A stretch of 64,000 nt of DNA. It comes from Polychytrium aggregatum (Eukaryota; Chytridiomycota; Chytridiomycetes; Polychytriales). The notes under the pieces were generated by a model. That model was not told the origin of the DNA. It did not search any database and saw nothing but the letters and a program-made list of their open reading frames with translations. How positions within the stretch are numbered: position 1 is the stretch's first letter; each line of letters begins with the position of its first letter. Positions 25,201 to 37,820 of this stretch are shown here, in pieces. Location of the stretch: the NCBI RefSeq assembly GCF_025602895.1, contig NW_026516281.1, forward strand, positions 62,001 through 126,000, in the 5' to 3' direction. Both the position numbers and the translations under genes were made by a program.

Positions 25201-25626
25201 GCTGGTGTGGCGATGTGGTAAGCACACCCAGCGATGATCTAGCCAGGCAGCCGATCTCGACACACTTTGGCCTCGGAGCCCTAATTGCACATCGGGAGAG
25301 ACACAACGCTACCTTTTCATGTGCTGCTTGCGTCAGACGGAGAAATTCCCGGATGCCCTCCTGCTCCTTGGCCCGAGCTTTGGCGAGGACTTCTTCGCTC
25401 TGGCCAGCGACTTTGGCTTGGCGCTTGCGGCCATGCTGCAGCAAAGAGCGGTGGGACCGTGAGTCGGCCGGCTGCCAGTGTAGAACAGAGCCGACCATCA
25501 CTGGCTCTGGAGGCAAAGGCGATGCGGTCCGTGCATCCAAACGGTTGTGGCTGAAGAGCAGCACTGATATTTGGGAGGCGACATCTATCTGCCCGAGGTG
25601 CCTGTCCGTGCCCGCAGCCGTACCAT
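22227..25626 (-). CDS. BET4: Rab geranylgeranyltransferase alpha subunit (Bet4/RABGGTA)
   Basis: This subunit pairs with a beta subunit to attach geranylgeranyl groups to Rab GTPases. The prenyltransferase-alpha helical repeats are clear: DFYTIWNIRREILNHW, PKSYWVWNHRGWILSHHPRP, CFHGWDYRRHVVASGNFPAL with FSNFSAWQYRAKVIPRAFPD, and DQSAWLYQRWLLGE. Exons 25313-25435, 25077-25201, 24700-24887, 24371-24556, 24155-24238, 23868-23959 and 23512-23734 agree in phase. A C-terminal leucine-rich repeat region (LQLDVSANSLRSLDGLHRFP, LSSLHLRGNPI) reaches the stop at 22227-22229, as in animal RABGGTA. Family members begin MHGRKR; here HGRKRQAK follows a CAG acceptor, so the Met probably comes from ATG at 25624-25626 ahead of a GTACGG donor. 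A second ATG 18 bases further upstream is in frame. The junction near 23.46-23.51 kb did not resolve in phase, so an exon edge or a sequence error remains there. Confidence 0.9.
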
Positions 25627-25644
25627 TCCACCTTCAGACGACAT

Positions 25645-26139
25645 TGTTGCAGAGAAGCGATAGTAGCCCCACGATCGAGCGATCCAGAGTGAGAACAGAA
25701 GCGGGCTTGCTGGTGCTGGTGCTGGTGCTGGCTGTTGCAGATCAGAGCCAGGGCAAGAGCCAGTCCCAGCCGCGACACCCCCGGTTCCAATGCAGCCCCG
25801 GAGCGGTCGTTTCGTTGCTGGCGCTTGCCGAGATCTCAGGTTTTCGCAGCCATCGATCGCAACAGCCCCATCCAGTGCTGCCAACTGGGCCGCAGCAGCA
25901 GCAGCCCCGTCCTGCACTCACCCTAAAAACTCTGCGTCCAGGACCCATCGACCCTCAGCCTCAATTTACTGCAGCCGAGCGAGCCGAAGTAATCAGTCAT
26001 CCACCACCACATCGGCGTCCTTCGCCTCTGACCCGCCGAGCGAGGACACATCGGCCATCGCCAGCAGTACCCATCCTCCTTGGCCCATACCACAAGCAAG
26101 CAGCACCGTTCTGCCTAGCTTTGCTTGACCAGCATCGCC
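25645..26139. promoter_or_regulatory. Shared divergent promoter of BET4 and THO2
   Basis: About 0.5 kb separates the minus-strand start of the RabGGTase alpha gene from the plus-strand start of the Tho2 gene. No coding feature is recognised. No specific binding site is claimed. Confidence 0.5.
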
Positions 26140-29100
26140 ATGGCATCAGCCGCATCGTCACCCGCAACGGTGGCCCCATCCGCATCCGTCTCGGCCTTCT
26201 CGCTTGTTCAGAGAACGTGCTTCTATATTCCCTTCGACAATCCGCATCAGCTCGAGCTCCACTTCCGATCGTCCATCCGACAGAGCCTGTACGTATCCTC
26301 CGGGATTTGGTCCCCTTCCTTGCTGCCGTCATTCCGTCCTGCCGTTTGGTATCGTGCAAGACAACACGTCCATCTTGAGCCCTCCTGCGAAGAAACCGTC
26401 TCGTCCTTTGCCCTGCTCGGGGGCCAGCGGAGAGCGAGTCTACACCCCTGGACGACGAAGCAGCGGCCACGGCATTGATCCCTTTCTGGAGTCGGTCCAA
26501 TCGTCTGTTTCTGCTGCATGTCTTGACTGTTCTCTCTCCGGCCCGATCATTGCCGTCTCCGTCACTGGCGTCATTCTCACCGTCGTTTCCGCCCTCCCAA
26601 CCCCAACTGAACATTGGTCGTTGCTCCTGCTCCTCCCCTCGCCGGCACCATCCATTTCGTTCCGTGGATCTCTAGACTCGAGAAAATCTCACAGCCCCTC
26701 CACGCTGCTCGAGCCGGAACCCTTCGTGGCGACCAGATCCGTGAGGCCTCCAGACTCATCCACTCGATCCTGCAGGAGTTGATCCGGGCCGGGATCCGCG
26801 GCGAGCTACCTTTCCAGGATACGCTGATCTTTCTGGACGACCTCATCCGTCCGCTGAAGCCGGCTCCCGGCGGCTGGAACAGCGAGACGGCCAGTCTGTT
26901 TGTCGAATATGGCGAACTTGCCAACCCGCTGTGGCTGTCCTCGACGATTGTCGATGTCATGTCGCTGATCGAAACCGAAACCGAGCCCGCCACTGGCCCT
27001 GGCAGCAAGAGCTTGGAGCGGCAGCGACTTGTGGTGCTCATCAAGGAAATTACGGTGAGGTCCTTTGGCATCCGCAAAGCACCTGGACTTCCCTGACCGA
27101 GCCTTGCATCCCCCGTCGTGCTTGAGAAGCGAGCCATCCACTCATCAGCACATTAATGATGTCTCTGTCTGCCCTCGGCGCTCTTGCAGATGCGCGACAT
27201 TGTCCCAGCCATCATCTTTCGCGAACGGCTCGAGAGCGATCTGCTCGAGGCCGTTGGCCTGATCAACGACCAGAAGAGCTACGATCGGCGCCAAATCCGC
27301 ACCCGCACCATGAATCTGTACAAGCAGCAAAAGTTCAATCTGCTGCGCGAAGAGAGCGAGGGATACTCCAAACTGCTGACGGAGCTCACCGCCAGTCTTC
27401 CTCCGCCGCCTCAGAACGGCTGGGCCATCGACGACGTATACAAACAGCAGCTCGCGAGTGCCGTCGGGGCCACGCTGAACAACGTCAAGAGTCTGATCGG
27501 ATACTTTGACCTCGACCCGAACCGCGCCTTTGACGTGATCCTGGACTGCTTCATCGCCAATGTGTCTGACCACTGGCGGTTCTTTCTGGAGCTGATCGAG
27601 GCCAGCCCCTGGACCAAGCTCGTCAAGACCAAAGGCCTCGACGGCGAAGAGGTCGAGACCCGTGTCGGACTGCCGCTCTGCGCCCAGGTCTTAGGCTTCA
27701 AGTTCACCGCGTATTTCAGCCCGGACTTTGTCGGCCAGACCCCGGTCTCGCTGTTCCATGTGGCCGCCCTGCTGATTCGCCACAAAATCATCACCCTTAA
27801 CGATATCTGGCCACATCTGGGTCCCGACGACGACGAGATTTCCGGAGAATACGAGGCATACCTTGCCAAAGTTGCCGAGCGGTGCAAGTCAGCCGGCCAG
27901 ATGAAGGGCCTCGAGGTACGAACACTTGGGACCTCGACGTCTCCCCCCTTCTCAAAACTCCCGCAGCTTCGATTACGCAAGAGCATATGTCGCTTCCAGC
28001 ACCATCACATTTCGCCTCCCCTCTGGTGTCGGAAGGGTTTTACGGCTCCTTCCGTCGGATTGAGTATCCTCTCCGATCTGTGCCGGCGATTTGCCAGAGA
28101 TTTGTGCCAGCAATTTCCCGGGAGTGTGCGCTTCTAACTCTACTCTTCTTGCTTGCCTTCGCACTGACGACTGGCGCAGCTCGCTGGCATCCTGGCCGAC
28201 GACGACTCCACTCCCTACAAACCCAGCATGCGCTCTGTTGAGCGCACAGGCTCCTCCATGTCCGTGGATGGTGCCGCACCCAGCACTGTCACCGAGGCCG
28301 GCGCTGAGAAAGAAGAGGTAGAAAGTCGTTTCGACATACTGTCTCCGTCGCCACATGCCGTCCAGCCGGACGCTCGACCCGGCTGTTTGTAGCCCCGGCA
28401 GAGTACTCACTCCTTCTTGGTTGGCGCTTTGACCTCACAGCCGCCGAAACCCAGAAAGCTGAACCAGAAAGCCGGATTGGCGAACGCCCTCGTGGTCATG
28501 GGCGATCAGGTCAATGCTCGTCTCATTCTCCAGCGGCTGCCAAATTTGATTCACATGTATCCCGAGATTGCTGAGGGCTTCTGTCGCCTCCTGCATGTTA
28601 TCCTCGAGCCCTTGGTGTCCTCGCTCCGTGTCAAGAAGCCGCCTCCGACGCTTCCAGCACAGAGCACTGTGGTATCGATCCACCCTCCAAACCTCCGGAA
28701 GCTGCCCAGCAAGGAAGAGCTCAATCCGAACCCAACGCTGATCCTGAACCCCAAGTACTGCGATCTGAACGACAAGGTCTACATCGGCAAACGCCTCCAT
28801 CCGCCAAAGTATCGATTTGCGTACGATCTCTGGAAAGACAAGCTGCCGCGGGCTTCTGGATTCAGTGATGCGCTTCGCATCATCCGAACCCTCCTGCAGA
28901 ACGTGGGTCCGTACTTGCATCGCGACATGCTGCTGTTCAGCAAGCTCGTGCGCATCGGCGCTGCACACGTCCGACAGGTTCGTTTTACATCGCAGTGGCC
29001 AACAACCATGTAGTGTGTTGTGGGACACAATCGGAGGGTAAGTCGGTCGTGTCCGCACCACTGCTAACTCTCACCCTCCACACCGTCGCTCGACCCAGGC

Positions 29101-32100
29101 GGATATTCAAGAGAAAGAAAAGAATGTCTGGCTTAACATCATTGCACAGTCCTTTTTCCCCGCGCTCTCGCAAACCAAAGCCAACCCTGGACTTGCAACA
29201 GAGCTGTGGCAGCTTGTCTCCTGCTGGCCATACGAGACTCGGTTTGCACTCTACGGGGAGTGGAGACACCGCACATACGAAAACTATCCCGAGCTCCGTG
29301 TCGCGCGGGCAGGATGTCTCAAAGACATCAAGTGGATCATGAAGCGGCTCGCCAAGGAGACCATCAAAGCGCAGGGTCGGCAGATCGGCAAGATTGCACA
29401 CTCCAATCCAACCATCACCTTCCAGATCGTCATCGAGCAGCTCCAGAGCTACGACAACCAAATCCCCTTTGTCGTCGATTCGTCTCGTTATCTCACCGAG
29501 CTGGATTTCGACGTCCTGACATTCAGTCTGCTGGAGGCCCTCGCCACAGACAAGCCGCGGATGCAGGACAATGGCAAGACCGTCAGCAAGTGGCTGACCA
29601 ATCTGGCGACGTTCATCGGGCAGATGTGCAAAAAGCATCCTCTCGAGCTCAGGGCGATTCTGGAGTACATGTGCAACCGGCTCTTGACCAACGAGACTGC
29701 CGATCTCGTCATTCTCAACAAGCTCATTGCTCAGATGTCGGGAGTCCGCCCCACGGAGGACTCAACCGTGTCCCAGCTCGAGGCCATGTCCGGCGGCGAG
29801 ACACTCAAGCGCGAGGTGCTCATGTACGAGAGCCAGCGCACCACCCGCAAGGGCAGCAGCAAGCTGATGAAGGCGCTGATGGAAAGCCAGACGATTGGGC
29901 CGCTGGCGCTCCTGATTGCCCAGCAGAAACGCGAGATTCTGTCCCGAATGCGCATGGACGAAGACATCAAGGTGGCTGGGTGGTTTATTGACCACGTAAG
30001 TACTTGAATGTCTCGCTGCGACTTTGGGTGTCCGCAGGTGTTGTTTCTGCCCTGCCATTCCCTTGGCTGCATTGGCGATCCCCAGTCCTCAATCCGTCGC
30101 CGCTAACGACCGCCATCCCCCGATTCGATCTGGCAGTGCCAAAATAGCTTCATGCAGTATGTCGACTTTCTCGCCTCCAATCTCGACAAGGGCCAGTATT
30201 ATCCCATCTTTGAGAATCCCGAGGTCATCTGCCTCCGGTTTGGGCTCGATCCGGAGGTGGCCTTCCATCTCTTGCGGCCTAAACTCACGGGCCTGGTGAT
30301 GGTGCGTATCAGCAGCCGGTTTGTGCCAACTGCACTTTAGCTGCACTCGCTCTGGGTGGATAGCCAATTGTAAACAGGGCATTGCTCTCAACAACCGCCG
30401 CATATTCACACTGGCCACCATTTATGCTCTCCATCATTTCGCTCAATCCAAATACCTTACAGGGTCTCCATGATGGCGGACCCTCGCAGCCAGCCAACGT
30501 CGAAGGCTCCTCGACCGAGGATGTGACCAACAAGATGGATGTTGACGCAGCCGAAATCGCCGGCGATAACGACATGCACCTCGATATTGCCACCCGGCTG
30601 GAGCAGGATCTAGCCCGCCCGAACAGCTGGCACCCAAAGCTCTACGATACCATGCGGTCGGTCCTGTCGATCGTGCCCGAGAAGGTCTGGAGCGGATTGT
30701 CCCCACAGTTCTACACGACATTCTGGCAGCTCTCCCTCTATGACATCTTCATTCCCTCGGCTCACTACGCGAGCGAGCAGGCCAAGCAGCGACTTATTAT
30801 TGAGCAAATCGAGCGGTCGGAGAACGCTCCTGGTGGCGCCCCGCTGTCCAAGCTGCTGAAAGACAAGGAGCGCGCAAAGCTCATGCGCAACCAGCTGGCG
30901 CAGGAAGCAGAGCTGCAAGAGGCCCATGTCAAGCGGGTCATGGTGCGCCTGAGCATGGAGAAAAACACTTGGTTCCCGGAATACACAGGCAAGTCGCGCC
31001 CGGCGGATGGGGCCGCTTCCACTGATGTCCAGGACTGTGGCAGGACTGGATCATCAATGACTTGTCGCATCGACCAGCACCACGACACCAAACTGATGTT
31101 TTCTCGACACCGGTTTCCCCTTTGATTCCAGCCAAGCACGTTGCCCGTCCAGTCTTCCTGATCCAATACTGCCTCGTTCCTCGACTGCTCTTCTCCGAGA
31201 GCGATGCCATCTACACGGCCCGACTGATCCATCACATGCACAAGCTCAACGTCCCCAACATCAATATCGCCAAGCTCTATGATGACGCAAGTATCGGATG
31301 GACTGTAGAGCCTACAGAATCGATGCCAACGTGCGCTTGCGCCCGTGTACAAGTGCAGGCATAGGATGAGGTTTGTACAGCAGCGCTTACCTCTCCCGTC
31401 CTCACCAGTTGCTTACCAGGGATGTTGTCCAAGCCATCATGTACTCGTGCACTGAGAATGAGGCCAAGTGCTACGGTGGGTCAGCGCTACATGTCGCTTT
31501 GTGCGAAATCCTCAACGGCGGCAGTGTACTGGTGTTGTACTGCACTGAGTCGGCGCATGCAACTCACAGCGGTACATTTCTGCAGGTCTCTTCCTCGGAG
31601 AAATCCTGTCTGTTCTGACGCCGTGGCAGCGGTCTGCCAAGGCATACGATGCCGAGTCGATGGTGAACGGACAGCTGTTCATGAGGCTGTATCTTCCCCG
31701 TGCCCCAAATATCAGCGACCACGAACGCTTCAAGCGGCTCATGAGCAAATGGCATACGCAGTTCAAGATTGTAAGTCTTGTTGCTGCAATGTGCAGGCGC
31801 GCAAAAATGGCTCCCAGCGCGAGACACTGACACTCCCGCCGCCCGTAGCTATTTGTCTACTGCCTCGAGTCGCAGGAGTACAACCATATCCGAAACGCCA
31901 TCATTGTCCTGGATAAGATCCGCCCGTGGTTCCCGGCCACGAGACAGTTTGGCAACATTATCGATCAAAAGGTCCAGGCCATCGAGAAGCACGAGAGCCG
32001 TGCTGATCTGAAACAGTTGGCCATCAGCTTCCGAGCCAAGACCGCGGCGATCAAATCCCAGTGGTTCTCGGACGAAGAGTTTGGGCTGTTCCGGAGCTCG

Positions 32101-34390
32101 GCCGCAGCAGCGCGCAGGCCAGAGTCGTCCGAGTCCCAAAACACCAAGCATTCCGATGCCGAGCGAGAAGGCGATGGGTCCCGCGATGCCGACCGGTCCT
32201 CCGCGCCAGGCGAGGCAGCGTCGAGTAATGCCGAGCCATCGAGCCGGCGGGCTCCCTCGGGCGACAGAACATCGGGCAGTGGATCAGGAAGAGAGGCCGT
32301 CTCTCACCTCCGGCCAACAACCCCCCCTTTGCCTCCCGGTCGAAAGCACGACGATAACCCCGGCGCCAAACCCGGTGACAGTTCGCGCAAGCCGGCAACA
32401 GAAGCAGACAGGGGCAGCAAAGCGCCGAGCCTGCGGACCGGTGCCGCTGGAACAAGCTCGTCCGCCGACCGATCCGGGTCGCACCAAGACGACCGCCATA
32501 CCGACAGCCGACAGGGATCTCGATCGAATGTGGACAGATCCCGGGGTGCTCGAGACAACCGCGACAATCGCGATAGTCGTGAGAATCGGGACAGCCGCGA
32601 TAACCGCGACAACCGTGATAACCGCGACAGCCGTGATGGTCGAGACAACAGCGGTAACGACCACGCCTCGTCACGCAAGGACGAACGAGACTCCCGCGAC
32701 AATTCTCATCGGTCCAACCGCGACCGCGAAAAGGAAGAACGAGATAAGGACCGTGACCGTGAACGCGATCGAGACCGGGAGCGGGATCGCGACCGAGATC
32801 GGGATCGAGACAGGGAACGGGAACGGGAACGGGATCGAAACGACCGCGACCGCGACCGAGATCGAGATCGAGATCGCGACAGGCGAGAGCCCAAGGACAA
32901 AGATCGCAAAGACGGAGCCAGCCGTGACCAGCGCGAACGGGACCGTGACAGAGAGCGGGACCGCGATCGCGAACGAGACCGTTCTGACAACCGCGATCGT
33001 GACAGCAACCAAACGACCAGCCCCGCCATGGAACCGCCAGCGACTGACAAGGGTCGTCCCCGATCGTCAATGGCTCCATCGACACCGCCGCGACCAAAGG
33101 CTCCGGCCAAGTTCGTGAACGCTCCTGTGACTCCGCCCAAGCCCACGAAGCCGATTGCCCTGCCCGAGAAGCCTCAACGGCCTCCAAGCGACAAGCCAGA
33201 CGACAGCCTGCAGAGCCCCGAGCGCCGAGAGGCCAAACAAGGCCAAGGGCGTAGCCAGGATGCGGGCGGCGATCGCTCCAATGAAGAGGTGCCCGACGAC
33301 GAGCGAAATCGCTCACGCAATCGCGACAAGGCAAAGACCAAAGACCGGGATCGCGAGCGAGATCGAGGTCGGGATAAGTCGGAACGCAAGTCCGCCTCAG
33401 ACCGCGACCAGGCCCCTCGTCGAGAACCCGATAGCGACCGGGACAAGTCTCGCCATAAGGACCGAGACCGTGGCCGTGAACGGGACCGCGAGCGGGATCA
33501 TGAGCGGGCCGCGGGTGATGCTCCTGACAGCCACGGACGCAATGCCCTTGGAGTATCAGAGGAACGAGCCGATCGAGCGCGTACGAACGACGAGCCGGCC
33601 GATGCCAAACCAACTGCGCAAGCAGCAAGCTTCCTCGACCGTCTCGGCCCCCGCCCACAGACACCGCCAAGACGAAAGGTAAGCCAAGCAAAGGATTGGC
33701 TGCACAGTGAAATCCGATAAGGCGTCTATCGTCTCGAGTTCGATCGGCTACTTGTCGCCGGATACCTGCTTCATGGCACGAACTCGATTGCACTATCGCA
33801 CATTCCGCTCTGCACCATCTCTGATTTGATCTCTTGAAACCAACTTGCGACTGCCTTGGTTGCTGGCTCGCACGGCCAGCCGGACAGCCGCGAGCCAGCT
33901 CGACGCAGGGGCGATGGTGGCCGTGACACCAGGTCTCAACGAGCTGACGAAGGTGAGACAGCACCACCGAATGGGGTGCATTCAGGCAATAGCAAGGGTA
34001 TTGTATGGCCGCCGTGGGACGGTATGGGCTCGCGGATTCTTCATGCTGATTCCGCTTTGGTGCTCCAGGACCGAGCCAAAACGATGACGACGAGGCGTCC
34101 GGCGGTGCCCGAAAGCGTGGACACGAGCAAGGTAGGTCTGGCCACTGCCGCCCACTGCAAGCGGGATGCACAGAGAGATCAGATACTCGATCGCTCGTTC
34201 TCCCTGATGCTGATTGCCAATCGTTTGTGGCTGACTGCGTTGTCATGGCCTTCCAGTCGACGACGACAGATCCGAGTCCCGCACATCGCTTGCCCCGCCG
34301 CCACAGGCTGTAGCTGCACAAAGCGGCAACGACGGCATAGGCCCTACAGGAGGAGCCAAAAAAGTCAAGATCATTCGCCAGTCGAACTGA
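26140..34390 (+). CDS. THO2: THO complex subunit 2 (Tho2/THOC2)
   Basis: Tho2 is the scaffold of the THO complex, which couples transcription to mRNP packaging and export (TREX). Exons 26140-26288, 26676-27054, 27190-27915, 28180-28317, 28441-28977, 29099-29995, 30137-30301, 30463-30988, 31132-31286, 31409-31475, 31586-31770 and 31849-33678 agree in phase. At least two more exons end at the stop at 34388-34390 (tail GGAKKVKIIRQSN). Family blocks include LYKQQKFNLLREESEGYSKL, SLIGYFDLDPNRAFDVILD, KWIMKRLAKETIKAQGRQIG followed by KIAHSNPTITFQ, QLEAMSGGETLK, SGLSPQFYTTFWQLSLYD and YSCTENEAKCYG. The C-terminal third is a long disordered tail of Arg-Asp and Arg-Glu dipeptides, as in animal THOC2. 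Two introns (from 30989 and 31287) start with GCAAGT, not GT. The region 33.7-34.1 kb between the tail exons and the start codon choice are provisional. Confidence 0.93.
32550..33560 (+). repeat. Arg-Asp/Arg-Glu coding low-complexity tract in THO2
   Basis: Within the large exon 31849-33678, codons for Arg alternate with Asp, Glu and Asn over several hundred bases. This gives strings such as RDRERDRDRERDRDRDRD. The reading frame is uninterrupted. The codon bias also keeps the opposite strand open, which creates a long spurious antisense frame. Confidence 0.9.
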
Positions 34391-34522
34391 GGATCGTCGG
34401 CGAGCCAATACACCGATGTGATTTGCATTCGTATCGCTGGGCTTTATTGCACTCTGGATGCATCCTGCGCAGCGGCAAGATGGTCGCGGAAACAGAGCAG
34501 ACGCGGATCTGGCTCGGCCGGC

Positions 34523-35572
34523 TCAAAGCATGCTCTCAAAGGTGGCTTTGGTGGTATCCTTGGACTCCTTGACCAAACCCGAGATGGCCTTGAACTGGGG
34601 GTGGCTGGCGTCTTGGAGCAGCTGGAACAGTACCGACTCGGACGACACGATTTTGCATCCAGCGGTCCGGAGGAACTGACAGTCGTATGCAAGCCGCAGA
34701 AGGGGCATTGTCAGCGTCTCAAAGGGACACACAGGCTGTGTTAAATGCGACGGTGTCTGTTGCGTCAGCAGTCTCACCTCGATTGCGATCGGGATCTCGC
34801 CGGCGTTCATGGATGAAACACCATCCCGGAGGACATAGACATCCAGGTCGGCATCCAGGAGATCCAGAGCGGTCTGCAGCACACAGACATGCGACTAGGA
34901 TTGCGATTGTGATTGTTTGCCCATCCATATCGTTAGCGCTGGTGCCGCCTGCCGCCTGCCCACTCGCCAGGGCCGGCTTCGTACCTCGATTCCAAAGAGA
35001 ACCACGGATTTGGTGCCGAGTCTGTGGACAGTATCCTGAACCTCGGGCGTCCACATCGAGAACTTGGTCTTGGGTGTGATGATGCGGGCATCCTCGATGT
35101 CCAGCTGGCTGTCGGTCGGGCCCAAACCTGCACCCACAAAGCAACACCGATGATACATGCACAGAGCCGTCAGGAGTGCGCAGGTCCACGATGGTATCCC
35201 GCAGGCCGGTCGCGAATCTGCCAGCACGCAGCCTGGAATGCGGGTGTCGTCGGGCAGAAATACACCCACGTACCTTTCGGGTTCTGCTCGGTGACAATCA
35301 GAGGAATATCCAGGAGCTTGCCGGCCGAGATCTGATCAACAAGCATGGCAGCAGTGAGGCTCGGGTGGATGCAAGCGCCAAGACTGCACACGGCTCTCCC
35401 TGCTCCGTCGGGAATGACCAACGGACACACCTACCATCTTTTTGGCGGTGCTGATGACATAGTGATATTGGTAGATGTGCGGCTTGAACTTTTCCTGAAT
35501 ATCGCACAGGAAGAACGCCGTGGAGGACGGATGGATGCGGGTTCGCAGGGCTCGGACGGCGATGGCAGACAT
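34523..35572 (-). CDS. Isochorismatase-domain hydrolase (ISOC1/ISOC2-like)
   Basis: This is a small cysteine-hydrolase-fold protein of the isochorismatase-like family. Animal ISOC2 and fungal relatives belong here, and their physiological substrate is not settled. Exons 35435-35572, 35274-35331, 34985-35127, 34778-34894 and 34523-34675 join in phase to 202 residues, the usual length. Signatures are [20 protein letters not shown] (with the catalytic Asp), [30 protein letters not shown] (Lys position), [20 protein letters not shown] (catalytic Cys) and [20 protein letters not shown]. All three catalytic-type residues (Asp, Lys, Cys) are present, so the enzyme is probably active. The gene lies convergent to Tho2, with only about 130 bp between the stops. 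Confidence 0.92.
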
Positions 35573-35812
35573 GGCTGGTGAGATGAGGGGCAGGCGGGGC
35601 CAAGAGGCGAGAGAGCGAACGGCGGCAATCTGGCTGGCAAATCCGCTCGCCACGACGATTGCTCACATGCAAGCCCTGGGTATCCGTAAACAATCGGGCA
35701 TGTGCCCGGTCTCCTGCAAGGGGCGAATGCAACCAGCGGTGCTCTGCTCGCTGGGTGGGAGTGCACATCCAGCCCAACGATACTGCGATTCCCGAGCAAT
35801 AAAAGCTCCACT

Positions 35813-35994
35813 GTGGCCGACGAACTGGACACCAAGTATTGAGGGAGAGTTGTTTTCTCTGGTCGTGGCCAAACGGTGTGTCCAGGGTGCCTGTACGGAG
35901 CCGTGCTGAGGGTCGAATACATGCCACAGGAGATCGCCACAGGAGATCGATCGAGTGCATTCGAGACCGCACTCCCAAGCCCAAAGGCAAAACG
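35813..35994 (+). repeat. Inverted repeat, left arm (182 bp) beside RFC
   Basis: This arm matches the reverse complement of 37821-38002 at 177 of 182 positions with no gaps. It contains the duplicated 12-mer CACAGGAGATCG. A short extra match (GATACACTGTGCCGT at 35997-36011) continues outward toward the RFC gene and pairs with 37758-37772, after about 48 extra bases on the other side. The arm ends about 60 bp from the RFC stop codon. Confidence 0.95.
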
Positions 35995-36052
35995 GGGATA
36001 CACTGTGCCGTTTTCATTTGTGCAAACTGTAGTATATTTAGTCGATGGGGAG

Positions 36053-37610
36053 CTATCGGTCAAAGTCAAAGTCGTTTGGATTCATGGAGCGCTTGGCGAG
36101 CCTGGCAACCAGGCCGGACAACTGAACCAGGCTCTGGATGCCGTCGATCATCTGCATGTGGCAGATGCCAATATCCTTCGATAGGTGACATGCTGCAGGT
36201 CAGTGCACCGTCGATTTGGGTCATTCGAGAGCCAGGGTCTCGCATGATGCCCGAGTATGCGATCCGCGCTGCTCGTGCCGTTCGCGCTGCTCACCTTCAT
36301 GTACTCCAGCTTGAGATACTCGGCCATATCATAGGACTTGACGACCTTGAACAGCGTGCTGATGATATCCAGACCACTGTATCCTTGGTTCCAAAGCTCC
36401 TCGATGCGCTCGAGCGCCTTTTGCAGATCGGCCGTGATACAGCCGCGAATCAGGTCCTGGACCACAACCGGGTGTGGTTGGTCGCAGACCTTGAAGACAT
36501 TGTCAGCGGACACAAAGCCGAACCCGGAGTGGGTGGACTGCAAGTTGTTGATCGCCTGGCGCATATCTCCCTCGCTGGTGAAGATGATGGCTTCGAGGCC
36601 ATCGGGGCTATAGTTGACCTTGAACAGGGAGACAGACAAATTTTAGTCAGAGGACGGCAAGTGGGCACCGCAGGCAATCAAACGAAGCAGCACTCGATCC
36701 GATGCCACCAGTCCGTGCCCCAGATGCAATACGATGGCAGAGCGACACACATTCTCAAACTGGCAGATCTCCATCAGACGCTTCAGCAGCTCCTTCTCGG
36801 TGAGCCTCGTGTACCGCAGCATGGCACAGCGACTTTGGATGGGCTCGATGATCTTGCTGGACTGGTTGCACGCCAGAGCGAACCGGGTGGTGTTGGAGTA
36901 AATCTCCATGGTTCGCCGCAGGGCCTGCTGGGCGCCCGCAGTCATGCTGTCCGCCTCGTCAAGGATGATGATCTTGTGGCGGCCGGGCGGAAGAGTGACT
37001 TTCTTCTGGGCAAACATCTTGATGCGATTTCGGACGACGTCAATGCCGCTGTGGTCATGGGGGCGGATCCAGTATCTCAGAGTCTTATTCGGGTCCAGGT
37101 ATGAGCGTTGCTGGCGGGCGAGTGAATCGACCATTCTCGATCCAGACTCACCGATCATCCGAAGCATTCAGCTCGAGGACGGCTTCCTTGTAGGACGGGC
37201 CAAGCAGCTCATGCGCCAGACAGAGGATGCTGGTTGTCTTGCCGATTCCAGGAGGGCCCTGTGGCCGAGCGGCAGGCGGATGAGTTGTTGCTGTTGGCGC
37301 TGCAAATGGCACTGCAGCGATCACGGCGGGGACATACCGAGATGATGATGTTGGGCACATTGCCGTCCTTGGCTATGATCTCGAGTCTTGACACTGTCTC
37401 CTGGTTGCCGACAATGTCCTTGAGCAGCGAGGGACGATACTTTTCGACCCTGGAGAAGGAAACCCGATCATGAGGATCAAACAGGTCATGAGCGGCACAC
37501 CGAGGAGCGCTGGGGAAAACTGGCCAAGGTCGTCATTACCAAGGGAGCTCGTAGTCCTCAGACTCTCCCTGGAAGCTGCCCGAGGCCGAGGGTGCTGCTG
37601 AGGCGGCCAT
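36053..37610 (-). CDS. RFC4: Replication factor C small subunit (human RFC2 / yeast Rfc4 type)
   Basis: This AAA+ clamp-loader subunit helps open the PCNA ring and load it at primer ends in the nucleus. Exons 37540-37610, 37338-37449, 37152-37258, 36751-37048, 36295-36618 and 36053-36175 join in phase to 344 residues, close to human RFC2. Motifs seen: [20 protein letters not shown], the Walker [11 protein letters not shown], the RFC box [15 protein letters not shown], Walker [12 protein letters not shown], and the SRC motif [13 protein letters not shown]. The C-terminal collar part includes [20 protein letters not shown] and the tail [33 protein letters not shown] and [12 protein letters not shown] favour the RFC2/Rfc4 branch over the other small subunits. 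Two acceptors end in AAG. The whole gene sits between the two arms of a 182-bp inverted repeat. Confidence 0.95.
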
Positions 37611-37696
37611 GATTGCGATCAGAACAAACAACTCTGCACCCGATCGCCTTGCGAGCCCTTGGTTTCTGAGAAAGGCAACATTGTGCGGATCGAACC

Positions 37697-37723
37697 AGGC
37701 TGGCTGGCTGGCTGGCTGGCTGG
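37697..37723. repeat. CTGG tetranucleotide microsatellite
   Basis: About six and a half copies of GGCT lie between the RFC start and the right inverted-repeat arm. A degenerate run of GTGGCAGTGTG units follows at about 37731-37755. Confidence 0.85.
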
Positions 37724-37820
37724 ATTGACTGTGGCAGTGTGGTGGCAGTGTGGTGGCACGGCACAGTGTATCTCTAAGTGCCCCTCAGCGATGCGACCGA
37801 TTCCAGTCCCGGTTGGCTTT

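Noticed and set aside
32051-34408. A 785-codon open frame on the minus strand opposite the end of THO2
   Set aside because: It is a mirror of the Arg-Asp/Arg-Glu codon bias of the Tho2 tail. The sense strand matches Tho2 and splices correctly; the antisense translation has no recognisable domain.
34771-35572. First impression of a TFIIH p34-like (Tfb4) gene
   Set aside because: The assembled exons gave the isochorismatase-fold signatures with Asp, Lys and Cys in place, which excludes the first guess.
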